Assembly (NCBI GenBank): GCA_021777555.1
Contig: JAJYDK010000001.1
Location: forward strand, 1 to 64,000
Direction of reading: 5' to 3'
From: Pseudomonadota bacterium
Lineage (GTDB): Bacteria; Pseudomonadota; Gammaproteobacteria; Steroidobacterales; Steroidobacteraceae
Length of the DNA: 64,000 nucleotides
The position numbers and the translations under genes were made by a program. Under the pieces are notes generated by a model. That model was not told the origin of the DNA and did not search any database. It saw only the letters and a list, made by a program, of their open reading frames with translations. Each line of letters opens with the position of its first letter. The stretch's first letter is position 1. Positions 36,098 to 45,989 of the stretch are shown here, in pieces.

Positions 36098-39000
36098 TTA
36101 CAACACCCGCTGCCCCGCGGCGATCGCCTGCTTCAGCCGACGTTCACCGGTCCGGGCCTTGGCGTCGAGATTCGCAAACACGGCGTGCTCGGCCGCGGTC
36201 GGGGGCTGGTAGGACAGTCCCACTTCGGCGGCGAGATAGGCGAGACGGCCGTGGAGCATGGGCTCGTGCAGGCAGTCGCCCTCGCTCGAGTGGATCTCGA
36301 GCTGCGCCATCGCGCCGATCGCCGCATCGAGGTCCCTGAGCGCACGGTGTGCGCGCGCTTTGCTCACCTTCCCCGTGGCGAGCGCCTTGCGCAGCCGCTC
36401 GCGCACCGCGAGGGCCTGATTGACGGCGCGGTCGAGCGTGTCGAGCGCGCCGTGGATGCGCAGGGCGAGCGTCAGCTGCTCACCGAGGGCATCGGCCGGG
36501 GGATGCAGCCGTGGATCGAGCGAGACTTTGAAGGTGCTCCGCGAGGTGTGGCCGTCGTAATCGAGCACCACGGTGTAACGGCCCGGAGTGACCTGCGGCC
36601 CCGCGACGCTGTCGGTGAGTCCACCGGCGGCCGCGGGCGGGTAGAAGTCGGTCACCTGGGTCGCATCCGGGTAGCGCAGGTTCCAGCGGAAGAGGTTGTA
36701 TCCCGGGGTGATGGCGGTGAGCTTGCGTTCGGCGGCCGCCTTCTCCTCGAGCGGCGTGCGATTGTCGCGCTCGGCGGCAGTGAGCTTCGGCTGCTTCGTT
36801 TTCAGATGCAACGCGAAGGTGCGAACGAGGTGTCCCTGGTCATCGAGGAAGCTCAGGGTGACCGGCACCCGGCCGTCATACTGCGCGGGGATGTGGAAGA
36901 ACACCGCGGCGCCGAAGTGCGGGTTGGTGCCGGCGGCGGGGATCCGCGAGGCCTTGGGGCTCACGCCATAGGCGAAGGTCAGCCAGGCGGTCTGCGGCGT
37001 GAAGAGCTGCGCGGCATCGGCGGCCGCGGGCGCCTCGTGCGAGAGCTGCTCGAGGAGGGGCAGGTGATCGAGCACCCAGAACGAGCGGCCGTGGGTGGCG
37101 ATGGCGATCTCACCCTCCCGCACGTTGATCGCGATGTCGCGCACCTGCACCCGCGGGAGGTTCAAGGTGAGCGGCTGCCAGTGATTGCCGCTGTCCAAGC
37201 TCACGTAGACGGTGTTCTTGGTGCCGGCAAAGAGGAGCTGCGGGTCTTCAGGGTCCTGGCGCAGCGCGAGCACGTACTGCCGATCGGGCAGGCCGCTCAC
37301 GACCTTCGTCCAGTGCTTGCCGTAATCGGTGGTCTCGAACACGTAGGGATGAAAGTCATCCCACCCGTAGCGCGAGGCGCTCAGGTAGGCGGTGCCCGCG
37401 GCGGCGTGCGAGGGCTCGATGGAGCTGATCTTGGCCCACTGCGGCAGCCCCTTCGGCGTCACGGCGCTCCAGTGCTGACCGCCATCCTGGGTCACGTGCA
37501 CGAGTCCGTCCTGAGAGCCGGCCCAGATGACCTGGCCATCGAGCGGGGAGATCGCGAGCGCCGAGAGGTCCGGGAAGATCTCCGCGCCCGTCTGGTCGAG
37601 ATCGATCGGGCCGCCGCTCGGGCGCTCGGTGGCCGCGACGTTGCGCGTGAGGTCCGGGCTCAAGCGCTGCCAGGTGCGCCCGCCGTCGGTGCTCTTCATG
37701 ACGTACTGCGAGGTGATGTAGAGCGCCTTGGGATCGGTTGGGGAGAAGAAGACCGGATGCGTCCAGCCGAAGCGGTACTTGTTCTCCTGCGAGGAGGAGC
37801 CGTCCTGGTAGTCCGGCCACGGGCTCACGTCCCGGTACTCGCCGGTGGCCCGGTCGTAGCGCAGGAAGATGCTGTAGTAGCCGGCGCCGAAGGTGACGTT
37901 GGGATGCCCGGGCTCAGGGGCGACGAACGTGCTCTCGCCATAGGCGACCGCGTGCCAGGCCCTGAGCGGAATCACTCCATTCGGGGTGGCGCTCGGCCCC
38001 TCGTACGAGCCCTCGTCCTGCTGTGCGCCGTAGAGATGGAACGGGAACTGCCCATCGAGGGCGATGTGATAGAACTGGCCCGTGGGCTGGTTGTGCTCGG
38101 TGCTCCAGCTGTCGCCGCCGTCGGTGGAGACCGTCGCGCCGCCGTCATTGCCCTCGAGGAGGACCCGGGGGTTGTTCGGGTTGACCCACACGATGTGATT
38201 GTCACCGTGCGGCGTATGCAGCATGAAGAAGGACTTGCCGCCATCGTGCGATACCCACAGGGCATCCACCTGCGGCACGTACACGGTGTCGGGATTGGTC
38301 GGATCGGCGTAGATCGACATGTAGTAGAACGCGCGCTGGCGCAGGCTCCAGTTCGCATTGACGCGCTTCCAGGTGGCGCCGCCGTCGTCCGAGCGGAACA
38401 CCCCCCCGCCGTGCTTCGCCTGCACGATGCTGTAGAGCACGTTGGGATCGCTCGCCGCGACGGTGATGCCGATGCGGCCGAGGATCCCGCGCGGGAAGCC
38501 GGGGTTGCGCGAGATCTCGCTCCAGTGCCGGCCCCCGTCGAGGCTCTTGTAGAGGCCGCTTCCCGGCCCGCCGTCATCGAGCCGCCAGGGCGTGCGGCGG
38601 GCCTGCCACATCGCCGCATAGAGCACCCGGGGGTTGCCCGGATCCATCACCAGGTCGATGGCGCCGGTCTTGGCGTTGACGTAGAGAATCTTCCGCCAGG
38701 TCTTGCCGCCGTCGGTGGACTTGAACACGCCCCGCTCGGGGTTGGCCTTGAACACGTGGCCCATGGAGGCCGCGTAGAGCACCTCAGGATCATTTGGATC
38801 GACGGCGAGGGCGCTGATGGTGTGGGTCGAGGCGAGACCGGCCGCCTTCCAGGTCTTGCCTGCATCGTCGGAGCGGAATACCCCGTCGCCGGTCACCATG
38901 TCGTTGCGGATGTCGCTTTCGCCGGTGCCGACGTAGAGGATCTTCGGGTCCGACGGCGCCACCGCGATCGCACCGATGCTGTCGCTCGAGCCGGGCAGCG

Positions 39001-39289
39001 TGTGGTCGGTGAGATTGACCCACTTCACGCCGTAGTCGGTGCTGCGCCACACGCCTCCGTCGACCGCGCCCATGTAGAAGAGGTCAGGGTCCTGGGCCAC
39101 CCCCGCCACCGCCACCACCCGGCCGCCGATGTAGGGGCCGACGCTGCGCCACTTGAGCGCCGCGAAGGGGCTCGCGGGCGCGGTCGTGGCGGTTCCCGCG
39201 CCCGCGGTGCAGGCGCCCAGGAGGCCGATTGCGGCCAGCAGGGCCAGGGGCGCACGGTGAGGCGGCGAGGAACGGGTCACTCTCGGCAT
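36098..39289 (-). CDS. VPS10/BNR-repeat beta-propeller lipoprotein (sortilin-like glycosidase family)
   Basis: A large exported protein of 1063 residues. It begins with a lipoprotein signal (PLALLAAIGLLGAC, Cys27). The body has many BNR/Asp-box units such as GGVWRSTDYGVKW, GVFRSDDAGKTW, GVFKSTDGGKTW, GVFRSDDGGATW and SLDSGNHWQPL, which fold into two beta-propellers as in VPS10/sortilin-type bacterial proteins. The last 250 residues are a beta-sandwich plus helices and match the usual tail of this family. These proteins are common in Xanthomonadaceae and Bacteroidetes; most have no proven activity, though some are annotated as glycosyl hydrolases. Start at 39289 (site GGGAGAG) replaces the tracked one. 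Anchored in the periplasm or outer surface. Confidence 0.88.
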   Translation of the reverse strand: MPRVTRSSPPHRAPLALLAAIGLLGACTAGAGTATTAPASPFAALKWRSVGPYIGGRVVAVAGVAQDPDLFYMGAVDGGVWRSTDYGVKWVNLTDHTLPGSSDSIGAIAVAPSDPKILYVGTGESDIRNDMVTGDGVFRSDDAGKTWKAAGLASTHTISALAVDPNDPEVLYAASMGHVFKANPERGVFKSTDGGKTWRKILYVNAKTGAIDLVMDPGNPRVLYAAMWQARRTPWRLDDGGPGSGLYKSLDGGRHWSEISRNPGFPRGILGRIGITVAASDPNVLYSIVQAKHGGGVFRSDDGGATWKRVNANWSLRQRAFYYMSIYADPTNPDTVYVPQVDALWVSHDGGKSFFMLHTPHGDNHIVWVNPNNPRVLLEGNDGGATVSTDGGDSWSTEHNQPTGQFYHIALDGQFPFHLYGAQQDEGSYEGPSATPNGVIPLRAWHAVAYGESTFVAPEPGHPNVTFGAGYYSIFLRYDRATGEYRDVSPWPDYQDGSSSQENKYRFGWTHPVFFSPTDPKALYITSQYVMKSTDGGRTWQRLSPDLTRNVAATERPSGGPIDLDQTGAEIFPDLSALAISPLDGQVIWAGSQDGLVHVTQDGGQHWSAVTPKGLPQWAKISSIEPSHAAAGTAYLSASRYGWDDFHPYVFETTDYGKHWTKVVSGLPDRQYVLALRQDPEDPQLLFAGTKNTVYVSLDSGNHWQPLTLNLPRVQVRDIAINVREGEIAIATHGRSFWVLDHLPLLEQLSHEAPAAADAAQLFTPQTAWLTFAYGVSPKASRIPAAGTNPHFGAAVFFHIPAQYDGRVPVTLSFLDDQGHLVRTFALHLKTKQPKLTAAERDNRTPLEEKAAAERKLTAITPGYNLFRWNLRYPDATQVTDFYPPAAAGGLTDSVAGPQVTPGRYTVVLDYDGHTSRSTFKVSLDPRLHPPADALGEQLTLALRIHGALDTLDRAVNQALAVRERLRKALATGKVSKARAHRALRDLDAAIGAMAQLEIHSSEGDCLHEPMLHGRLAYLAAEVGLSYQPPTAAEHAVFANLDAKARTGERRLKQAIAAGQRVL

Positions 39290-39548
39290 CGGTCTCTCCC
39301 CCGGGACGCGGGGGTCCCAGACGTGTTGTCTCAAGCGGCAAAGCTCGGCTTGAAGGATAGTTTACGCTGCCGGTGGGCCGCGAGCCGCACCGCGGCCGTG
39401 ATGCGCCCAGACGAAACCCTCGCGAGGCGAGCGGAGCGCGAGGCGGGGGCCGCCGTCTTGCCCGGCATGGACCCTCCCCTCGGGAGGCGGGTTCTGATTT
39501 GCCTGCCGGGCGTGCTAGATTACGGGCAAAAGCAAGGAGACCCCCGCC

Positions 39549-40820
39549 GTGAATGCCAGCGACGAGAGCCTGATATCCTCGCCGAAGCCGAAGTCCCACC
39601 CGAGTACCGCGCAACAGAGCTTCCGCCATGGCGCGAGCGCCTCGCTCGAAGGCCGGCTCGTGCGCGGACTCCTGAGGCGCCTGGGCGAGCCGCCCCTCGA
39701 ATTCGTCCTGTGGAACGGGGAGCGCATCGCGCCGGCGGGCATCGAGCCGGCCTGCCAGGTGCGCATTCCCGATCGGGCCACGCTCCTTGCCGTGATCACC
39801 GATCCGCAGGTGCGCTTCCCGGACGCCTACAGCGAGGGCCGCCTCGAGATCGAGGGCGATCTGGTGCGCCTGCTCGAGGAGGTCTATCTCGCGGGCAACC
39901 GCAGCGCCTCCTCGGTCGTGAGCCGGGTGCTCGAGCGTCTGCGCCGCCCGCATGCCAATACGCTCTCCGGCTCGCGGGAGAACATCCACCATCATTACGA
40001 TATCGGCAACCCGTTCTATTCGCTCTGGCTCGGCGCGACGATGGCCTACACCTGCGCCTATTACCCGACGCCCGAGGCGACGCTCGATGAGGCGCAGGTC
40101 GCCAAGATGCATCACGTGTGCAGGAAGCTGCGTCTGCGCCCCGGAGAGAGCGTGGTCGAGGCCGGCTGCGGCTGGGGGACGCTGGCGCTGCACATGGCGC
40201 GTCACTACGGCGTCAAGGTGCGCGCATTCAACATTTCCCGGGAGCAGGTGGCGTACGCGCGCGAGCGGGCCGAGCGCGAGGGCCTCGCCTCGCAGGTCGA
40301 GTACGTGCTCGATGACTATCGCAACATCTCGGGCCGCTATGACGCTTTCGTGTCGGTCGGCATGCTCGAGCACGTCGGCGTGGCCAATTACCGCGGACTC
40401 GGCGAGGTGATCAGCCGCAGTCTCGGGGACAACGGCCGCGGCCTCATCCACTCCATCGGCCGGAATTTCCCCGCGCCGCTGCAGCCGTGGATCGAGAAGC
40501 GCATCTTCCCCGGCGCCTGTCCGCCGTCCCTCGGGGAGATGATGGGCATATTCGAGCCCTGGGACCTCTCCATCGTCGATGTCGAGAACCTGCGCCTGCA
40601 CTACGCGCAGACGCTGCGCCACTGGCTCGCATTGTTCGAGGGCGAAGTCGAGCGCGTGCGCCACATGTTCGATGAGAGATTCGTGCGCATGTGGCGCATG
40701 TACCTCGCGGGCTCGGTGGCGGGATTCACCACCGGGACGCTGCAGCTCTTCCAGGTGGTGTTCGCTTCCCGGCGCAACAACGACATCCCGCTCACGCGCG
40801 AGCATCTCTACCAGACTTGA
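39549..40820 (+). CDS. cfa: cyclopropane-fatty-acyl-phospholipid synthase
   Basis: A 423-residue SAM-dependent enzyme that adds a methylene bridge across double bonds of phospholipid acyl chains. An N-terminal lipid-binding region precedes the methyltransferase core with HHYDIGNPFYSLWLG, VVEAGCGWGTLALHMARHYGVKV (SAM motif I) and SVGMLEHVG. The GTG start at 39549 follows AAGGAGA. It is followed after 7 bases by a geranylgeranyl-reductase-like flavoprotein on the same strand, a probable two-gene operon acting on membrane lipids. Confidence 0.92.
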   Translation: MNASDESLISSPKPKSHPSTAQQSFRHGASASLEGRLVRGLLRRLGEPPLEFVLWNGERIAPAGIEPACQVRIPDRATLLAVITDPQVRFPDAYSEGRLEIEGDLVRLLEEVYLAGNRSASSVVSRVLERLRRPHANTLSGSRENIHHHYDIGNPFYSLWLGATMAYTCAYYPTPEATLDEAQVAKMHHVCRKLRLRPGESVVEAGCGWGTLALHMARHYGVKVRAFNISREQVAYARERAEREGLASQVEYVLDDYRNISGRYDAFVSVGMLEHVGVANYRGLGEVISRSLGDNGRGLIHSIGRNFPAPLQPWIEKRIFPGACPPSLGEMMGIFEPWDLSIVDVENLRLHYAQTLRHWLALFEGEVERVRHMFDERFVRMWRMYLAGSVAGFTTGTLQLFQVVFASRRNNDIPLTREHLYQT

Positions 40821-40827
40821 GCCGACC

Positions 40828-41814
40828 ATGCGCACCTGCGATGTCCTGATCGTCGGCGGCGGGCCGGCCGGCTCGAGCGCGGCCTGGAAGCTGCGCCGCG
40901 CCGGCTGCGATGTGCTGGTGCTCGACCAGGAGCGCTTCCCGCGCCTGAAGCTGTGCGCCGGCTGGATCACCCCGGAGGTGGTGCGGGATCTCGAGATCGA
41001 CATCGGCGCCTATCCGCACCGCTTCCTCACGTTCGAGCGGATGCACATGCACTTCAAGGGCCTGCATCTGCCGGTGCGCTGCGTGCAGCACTCCATCCGC
41101 CGCGTGGAGTTCGATGCGTGGCTGCTCGAGCGCTCGGGAGCGCCGCTCATCGAGCACACGGTGCGCCAGGTGCGCGAGGAGGCGGGCGCCTATGTGATCG
41201 ATGAGGCGTTCCGCTGCCGCTACCTCATCGGGGCGGGCGGCACGCGCTGTCCGGTGTACCGGGCCCTCTTTCGCGAGTTGAATCCGCGCGCCGCGGCACT
41301 GCAGACCGTGACGCTCGAGCACGAAATCGAATACGACTGGCGCGATCCGGACTGTCATCTCTGGTTCTTCGATCATGGCCTGCCCGGCTACGCCTGGTAC
41401 GTGCCGAAGCAGGACGGTTGGCTCAACATCGGCATCGGCGGCATGGCCGAGCGCATCAAGCGAAGCGGACGCTCCATCCACGAGCACTGGGCGCTGCTCA
41501 CGGGCAAGCTCGGCCGCTCGCTCGTCCGGGGCGCGCGCTACGATCCCACGGGCTACAGCTACTACCTGCGCGGGCCCGTGGAGGTGGTGCGGCGCGGCAA
41601 TGCGTTCATTGCCGGGGATGCGGCGGGACTCGCCACCCGGGACATGGCCGAGGGCATCGGTCCGGCGGTGCGAAGCGGCCTGGCCGCCGCCGAGACGATT
41701 CTCACCGGCGCCGAGTACCGGCTGACCGATGTCACGGGCTCGAGCCTGGGGGGCGGGGCGGTGAGCCGGCTGGTCGACTGGGCGATGACCCGCGGGGCAG
41801 GCAAGGCGGCCTGA
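40828..41814 (+). CDS. geranylgeranyl reductase-like FAD-dependent oxidoreductase
   Basis: A 328-residue flavoprotein. DVLIVGGGPAGSSAAWKLRRAG binds FAD at the N-terminus, YLIGAGGTRCPVYR is the second nucleotide motif, and NAFIAGDAAGLATRDMAEGIG is the C-terminal FAD-binding segment of the GGR/para-hydroxybenzoate hydroxylase group. It is shorter than typical geranylgeranyl reductases (about 400 residues). Substrate is unknown; coupling to cfa suggests reduction or oxidation of lipid chains. The 83-codon upstream extension in the ORF track overlaps cfa and is rejected. Confidence 0.83.
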   Translation: MRTCDVLIVGGGPAGSSAAWKLRRAGCDVLVLDQERFPRLKLCAGWITPEVVRDLEIDIGAYPHRFLTFERMHMHFKGLHLPVRCVQHSIRRVEFDAWLLERSGAPLIEHTVRQVREEAGAYVIDEAFRCRYLIGAGGTRCPVYRALFRELNPRAAALQTVTLEHEIEYDWRDPDCHLWFFDHGLPGYAWYVPKQDGWLNIGIGGMAERIKRSGRSIHEHWALLTGKLGRSLVRGARYDPTGYSYYLRGPVEVVRRGNAFIAGDAAGLATRDMAEGIGPAVRSGLAAAETILTGAEYRLTDVTGSSLGGGAVSRLVDWAMTRGAGKAA

Positions 41815-41948
41815 GCTTTGCGCGCCCCGGCGCGGGTGTTGCCCCGAGGACATCGGAGCGCGGCGCGGCGGGCGCGAGAGTCGGGCCGGGCGCGGTGAGC
41901 AGACACGCCGCGGCGACGGCCGGAAGGCTCCGCCGGTCCGGCCGAGAC

Positions 41949-41972
41949 TATACTTTGCCCCCTTTTCGGGGG
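41949..41972 (+). promoter_or_regulatory. dcp: -10-like element and SD-containing hairpin before dcp
   Basis: TATACT (41949-41954) resembles a -10 hexamer. CCCCC-TTTTC-GGGGG (41958-41972) then forms a 5-bp hairpin whose 3' arm GGGGG is the purine tract just before the dcp ATG. Base pairing could limit ribosome access. Inference from sequence only. Confidence 0.35.
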
Positions 41973-41982
41973 AAATCCCATC

Positions 41983-44139
41983 ATGCCCATCGTACGGACC
42001 TTCGATCGTTCGGCCCGGCGCTCTGCCTTCATCCTCGCGCTCGGCCTGCTGCCGGTGCGCGGGGCGCTCGCGGCGGGCGGCGCGAATCCATTCGCCCGGC
42101 CGAGCCCGCTGCCCTTTCACGCGCCGCAGTTCAACCTCATCCAGGACTCGGATTTCGAGCCGGCGATCGATGCGGGCATGCGCCGCCAACAGGCCGAGAT
42201 CGTGCGCATCGCGAACGATCCCGCGGCGCCGACCTTCGAGAACACCGTGGTCGCGCTCGAGAGATCGGGCCGGATGCTCAATCGGGCGATGGAGGTGTTC
42301 AACGGGCTGACCTCGGCCAACACCGATCCGGTGCTGCAGAAGGTGCAGGCGCGGGAGGCGCCGAAGCTCGCGGCCAACGAGGACGCGATCTACCTGAACG
42401 GCAAGCTGTTCGCGCGCGTCAAGGCGGTCTACGAGCGCCGCGCGGAGCTTGCGCGCCTGCCCGAGGCGAGACAGCTGGTCAAGGTCTACTACACCCAGTT
42501 CGTCAAGGCCGGGGCGCTGCTGCCCGTGGCGAGGAAAAAGCGCCTGGCGGTGATCAACGAGCGCCTGGCGAGTCTCGAGACCACCTTCGAGCAGCAGCTG
42601 CTCGCGGCAACCAATGCCTCGGCGCTGGTGCTCGATCGGCGCAGCGAGCTCGAGGGCCTCACTCCGGGGATGATCGCCGCCGCCTCGCGTGCGGCCGAGA
42701 CCCGCGGGCTCAAGGGCAAGTGGGTGATCACGCTGCAGCTGCCCACCCAGCAGCCGGCGATCGCCTACCTGAAGGACCGGGCGGTCCGGCGCGAGCTCTT
42801 CGAGCACTCCTGGAATCGCGCCGAGGGGGGAGGGCCGAACGACACCCGCCACACGATCGAGGTGATCGCCCGGCTGCGCGCCGAGAAGGCGCACCTGCTC
42901 GGCTACCCGGATTATGCCGCCTACGAGCTGCAGGACCAGATGGCGAAGACCCCCGCGACCGTCGAGCACTTTCTCGAGCAGCTCGTGCCGCCGGCGGTCG
43001 CGAAGGAGAAGGCCGAAGCGAAGATCCTGCAGGCCCTCATCTACCAGGACGGGCATCACTTCACGCTCAGGCCCTGGGACTGGGAGTACTACGCGCGCAA
43101 GGCACGCGCGGTGCGGTATCAACTCAATGAGAGCGAGGTGCGTGAGTACCTCGTCCTCGACAACGTGCTCACGCGCGGACTCTTTTACGCCGCGCACCAG
43201 CTCTACGGGATCACGTTCAAGGAGCTGAGGGATCTGCCGGTCTACCAGAAGGACGTGCGGGTGTTCGAGGTGTTCGACCAGACCGGCAAGCCGCTCGGCC
43301 TCATCTATTTCGACTACTTCAAGCGCTCGAACAAGTCCGGCGGCGCCTGGATGGACAACTTCGTCGTGCAGTCGAAGCTCCTCGGCGATCTGCCAGTGGT
43401 CTACAACGTCGCCAATTTCACCAAGCCCGCCCCCGGGCGGCCGGCGCTGCTGTCGATCGATGACGTCATCACCATGTTCCACGAGTTCGGGCATGGACTG
43501 AACTCGCTGTTCGCCGATGAGGAGTACCCGAGCCTCTCCGGCACCAACACGGCGCGCGATTTCGTGGAGTATCCGTCCCAGTTCGATGAGCGCTGGGCGC
43601 TCGACCCGCAGGTGATCGAGCACTATGCGCTCAACTACCGCACCGGCAAGCCGATCCCGCCCGCGCTCGTGGCGAAGATCCTGCGTGCGCGCAACTTCAA
43701 CGAGGGATACGCGTTCACCGAGGAGCTCTCGGCCTCGTTGCTCGACATGCAATGGCACACGCTCGCGAGCGACAAGGTGCTAGAGAACGCCGATGTCTTC
43801 GAGAGCGCGGCCCTCGAGCGTACGCACATGGCGCTCGCGGATGTGCCTCCGCGTTACCGCTCGAGCTACTTCATGCACATCTGGTCGAACGGCTATGCGG
43901 CGGGCTATTACTCCTACCTCTGGACGGAGATGCTCGCCGATGACTCCTACCAGTGGTGCCGGGATCATGGCGGGCTCACGCGCGCCAACGGCCAGCGGTT
44001 TCGCGACCTCATCCTCGCCCGCGGACACTCCGAGGGGTATCTCGAGATGTTCAAGTCCTTCTACGGGCAGGATCCGCGGATCGGGCCGCTGCTGCGCTAC
44101 CGGGGGCTCATCCCCGCGAAGTCCGCCGCAACGCCGTAA
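41983..44139 (+). CDS. dcp: M3 family peptidyl-dipeptidase (Dcp-like), probably exported
   Basis: A 718-residue zinc metallopeptidase. The catalytic motif FHEFGHGLNSLF provides His500, Glu501 and His504, with the downstream Glu expected in the following helix (FVEYPSQFDERWA). KSGGAWMDNFV and FEVFDQTGKPLGLIYFDYF are also typical of Dcp. The enzyme removes dipeptides from peptide C-termini. The N-terminus (SAFILALGLLPVRGALA) looks like a signal peptide, so it probably acts in the periplasm, as seen for Xanthomonas-like members. Monocistronic; a strong hairpin follows the stop. Confidence 0.9.
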   Translation: MPIVRTFDRSARRSAFILALGLLPVRGALAAGGANPFARPSPLPFHAPQFNLIQDSDFEPAIDAGMRRQQAEIVRIANDPAAPTFENTVVALERSGRMLNRAMEVFNGLTSANTDPVLQKVQAREAPKLAANEDAIYLNGKLFARVKAVYERRAELARLPEARQLVKVYYTQFVKAGALLPVARKKRLAVINERLASLETTFEQQLLAATNASALVLDRRSELEGLTPGMIAAASRAAETRGLKGKWVITLQLPTQQPAIAYLKDRAVRRELFEHSWNRAEGGGPNDTRHTIEVIARLRAEKAHLLGYPDYAAYELQDQMAKTPATVEHFLEQLVPPAVAKEKAEAKILQALIYQDGHHFTLRPWDWEYYARKARAVRYQLNESEVREYLVLDNVLTRGLFYAAHQLYGITFKELRDLPVYQKDVRVFEVFDQTGKPLGLIYFDYFKRSNKSGGAWMDNFVVQSKLLGDLPVVYNVANFTKPAPGRPALLSIDDVITMFHEFGHGLNSLFADEEYPSLSGTNTARDFVEYPSQFDERWALDPQVIEHYALNYRTGKPIPPALVAKILRARNFNEGYAFTEELSASLLDMQWHTLASDKVLENADVFESAALERTHMALADVPPRYRSSYFMHIWSNGYAAGYYSYLWTEMLADDSYQWCRDHGGLTRANGQRFRDLILARGHSEGYLEMFKSFYGQDPRIGPLLRYRGLIPAKSAATP

Positions 44140-44185
44140 GGCCGTCGGCCCGCGGGCGTCGGGATGTTGTGGATTTACAACGCTA

Positions 44186-44214
44186 CGGCGGGCCGGGAGG
44201 CGCCCGGCCCGCCG
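44186..44214 (+). terminator. strong hairpin after dcp
   Basis: CGGCGGGCCGGG-AGGCG-CCCGGCCCGCCG is a perfect 12-bp stem with a five-base loop, 47 bases after the dcp stop. It lacks a T-run, as is frequent in GC-rich genomes. Confidence 0.55.
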
Positions 44215-44363
44215 CCCGAGACCCGCAGGCCCGCGAAGATTGACAAAGTCCCGTGGCGGGGGGTACCCGAGGTCGGGGGGACACTGTATGCTTCGCGTCA
44301 CAGGGACTCGCAAACGAACGATTGTTTTAACTCCTGGGTCAGCGGCGAGTTCGGGGAGGGGGC

Positions 44364-45971
44364 ATGTTGAAGAAGACCGGTGGACTGCTCTGGCTCGCGA
44401 TGGCCGCATTGGCCTTGGCCGGGTGCGGCCATGACAGCCAGACCAGCACAGTGGCGAGCAACAACCAGCAGGGCACGCTGGTCGCGGATCCGCCGATACG
44501 GACCGCATCGCTGACTTCCGCGGCGTTCGCCGCCCAGCTCGGCGCGAGTTCCTCCGGCCAGGCTCTGGCGCAGCTCGCGGGCACACCGACCTGCGGAGTG
44601 GATTTCTACTACTTCAAGTACTGGACGGTGGGTCCGGACAAATCCCCGCAGCTGGCCTCCGGTGCGCTGATGGTGCCCACCGGCTCCGCGGCGCCCTGCA
44701 CGGGTCCGCGGCCCGTCGTGCTCTACGCGCACGGCACGACGACCGCCTCCACCTACAATCTCGCGAACATCAGCGATCCCTCGAACGCCGCCAGCTCCGA
44801 GTCGGCGATGATCGCGGCCGTGTTCGCGGCCCAGGGCTACATCGTGGTGGCGCCGAACGACCTGGGCTATGACATCTCGACGCTCGGCTATCACCCCTAT
44901 GTGGATGGAGCCGAGAACGCGACCGTCATGATGGATGCGCTGACGGCGGCCCGCAAAGCGCTGCTCAGCACGTTTACCCCCAATACCACGGACGACGGCA
45001 AGCTGTACGTCACCGGGTACTCGGAGGGTGGCTACGTGGCGATGGCCACGGTAAAGGCGATGCAGTCGGCCGGCGATACCGTCACTGCATCGGCGCCGTC
45101 TTCCGGCCCGTATGCGCTCGAGGCATTCGGTGACGCGATATTCTTTGGCCAGGTGAACATCGGCTCGACGATCTTCGCGCCGCTGGTGACGACCAGCTAT
45201 CAGCATGCCTACGGGAACGTGTACAGCCAGACATCGGATGTCTATTCCTCCACGTACGCCACGGGGATCGACACGCTGCTGCCGAGCCCGATGTCGCTGA
45301 CCAGCCTCTTCCAGAGCGGCAAGCTCCCGGAGGCGGCGCTGTTCGACAGCACCACGCCGACCTCCTCGACGGGCATCGCGGCGGTGGATGCGGCGGCGGA
45401 TGCGCTGCTGGCCGAGCCCTCGATCACGCAGTACGGGTCGCTCGCGGCCCTCTTCGATGCGGGCTTCGGCACGCCCTACCTCGTCAACGACACGTATCGC
45501 GTGGGCTACGTGGATGATGCGGTGATCCACCCGGATCAGGCGGAGATGACGATTCTCGGGGGCGGGACGCTTGCGAACGGACAGTTGAATGCCGGCACCG
45601 TGGCGCTCGCGGCCTCCCCGGCGGTGGGACTGCGCCAGGACCTCGCGCTCAACGACATGCGCAACAACGGCTGGGCGCCCCATGAGCCCATGCTGATGTG
45701 CGGCGGGGATCAGGATCCGACCGTGTTCTTTGAGAACACGGAGATCATGGCCGCGGAATGGGGTCCGTACGTGACGGGGGGGCTCGTCAGCGTGCTCGAC
45801 CTCAACGGAACGCCGAGCGGCGCGTTCGCGACCCTGCAGGGGGCGTTCCAGAGCACCTACGCGGGCCTGGTGTCCTCGCTCGGCGCGAGCACCGCCATCC
45901 AGGCCTACCACGCGACCGAGGCGCCGTTTTGTATGGTGGCGGCTCGCGGCTTCTTTGCGCAAGTTCCGTAA
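44364..45971 (+). CDS. alpha/beta hydrolase lipoprotein
   Basis: A 535-residue secreted lipoprotein. The N-terminus KKTGGLLWLAMAALALAGC carries a lipobox with Cys21. VVLYAHGTTT supplies the oxyanion region of an alpha/beta hydrolase and GYSEGGYVAMA carries the nucleophile Ser220. A C-terminal His is likely but cannot be placed with certainty (candidates in PHEPMLMCGGDQDPTVF). The layout resembles secretory lipase/esterase-like bacterial lipoproteins. It is followed by ompW after 18 bases on the same strand, so the two are probably cotranscribed. Confidence 0.82.
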   Translation: MLKKTGGLLWLAMAALALAGCGHDSQTSTVASNNQQGTLVADPPIRTASLTSAAFAAQLGASSSGQALAQLAGTPTCGVDFYYFKYWTVGPDKSPQLASGALMVPTGSAAPCTGPRPVVLYAHGTTTASTYNLANISDPSNAASSESAMIAAVFAAQGYIVVAPNDLGYDISTLGYHPYVDGAENATVMMDALTAARKALLSTFTPNTTDDGKLYVTGYSEGGYVAMATVKAMQSAGDTVTASAPSSGPYALEAFGDAIFFGQVNIGSTIFAPLVTTSYQHAYGNVYSQTSDVYSSTYATGIDTLLPSPMSLTSLFQSGKLPEAALFDSTTPTSSTGIAAVDAAADALLAEPSITQYGSLAALFDAGFGTPYLVNDTYRVGYVDDAVIHPDQAEMTILGGGTLANGQLNAGTVALAASPAVGLRQDLALNDMRNNGWAPHEPMLMCGGDQDPTVFFENTEIMAAEWGPYVTGGLVSVLDLNGTPSGAFATLQGAFQSTYAGLVSSLGASTAIQAYHATEAPFCMVAARGFFAQVP

Positions 45972-45989
45972 GCTCAGCGAGGGACGATC

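Noticed and set aside
36185-40090. 1301-codon ORF opposite the VPS10 gene
   Set aside because: Shadow of the reverse-strand gene with no recognisable domain.
40792-43758. 988-codon minus-strand ORF across the flavoprotein and dcp genes
   Set aside because: It overlaps two well supported sense genes and has low-complexity shadow composition.
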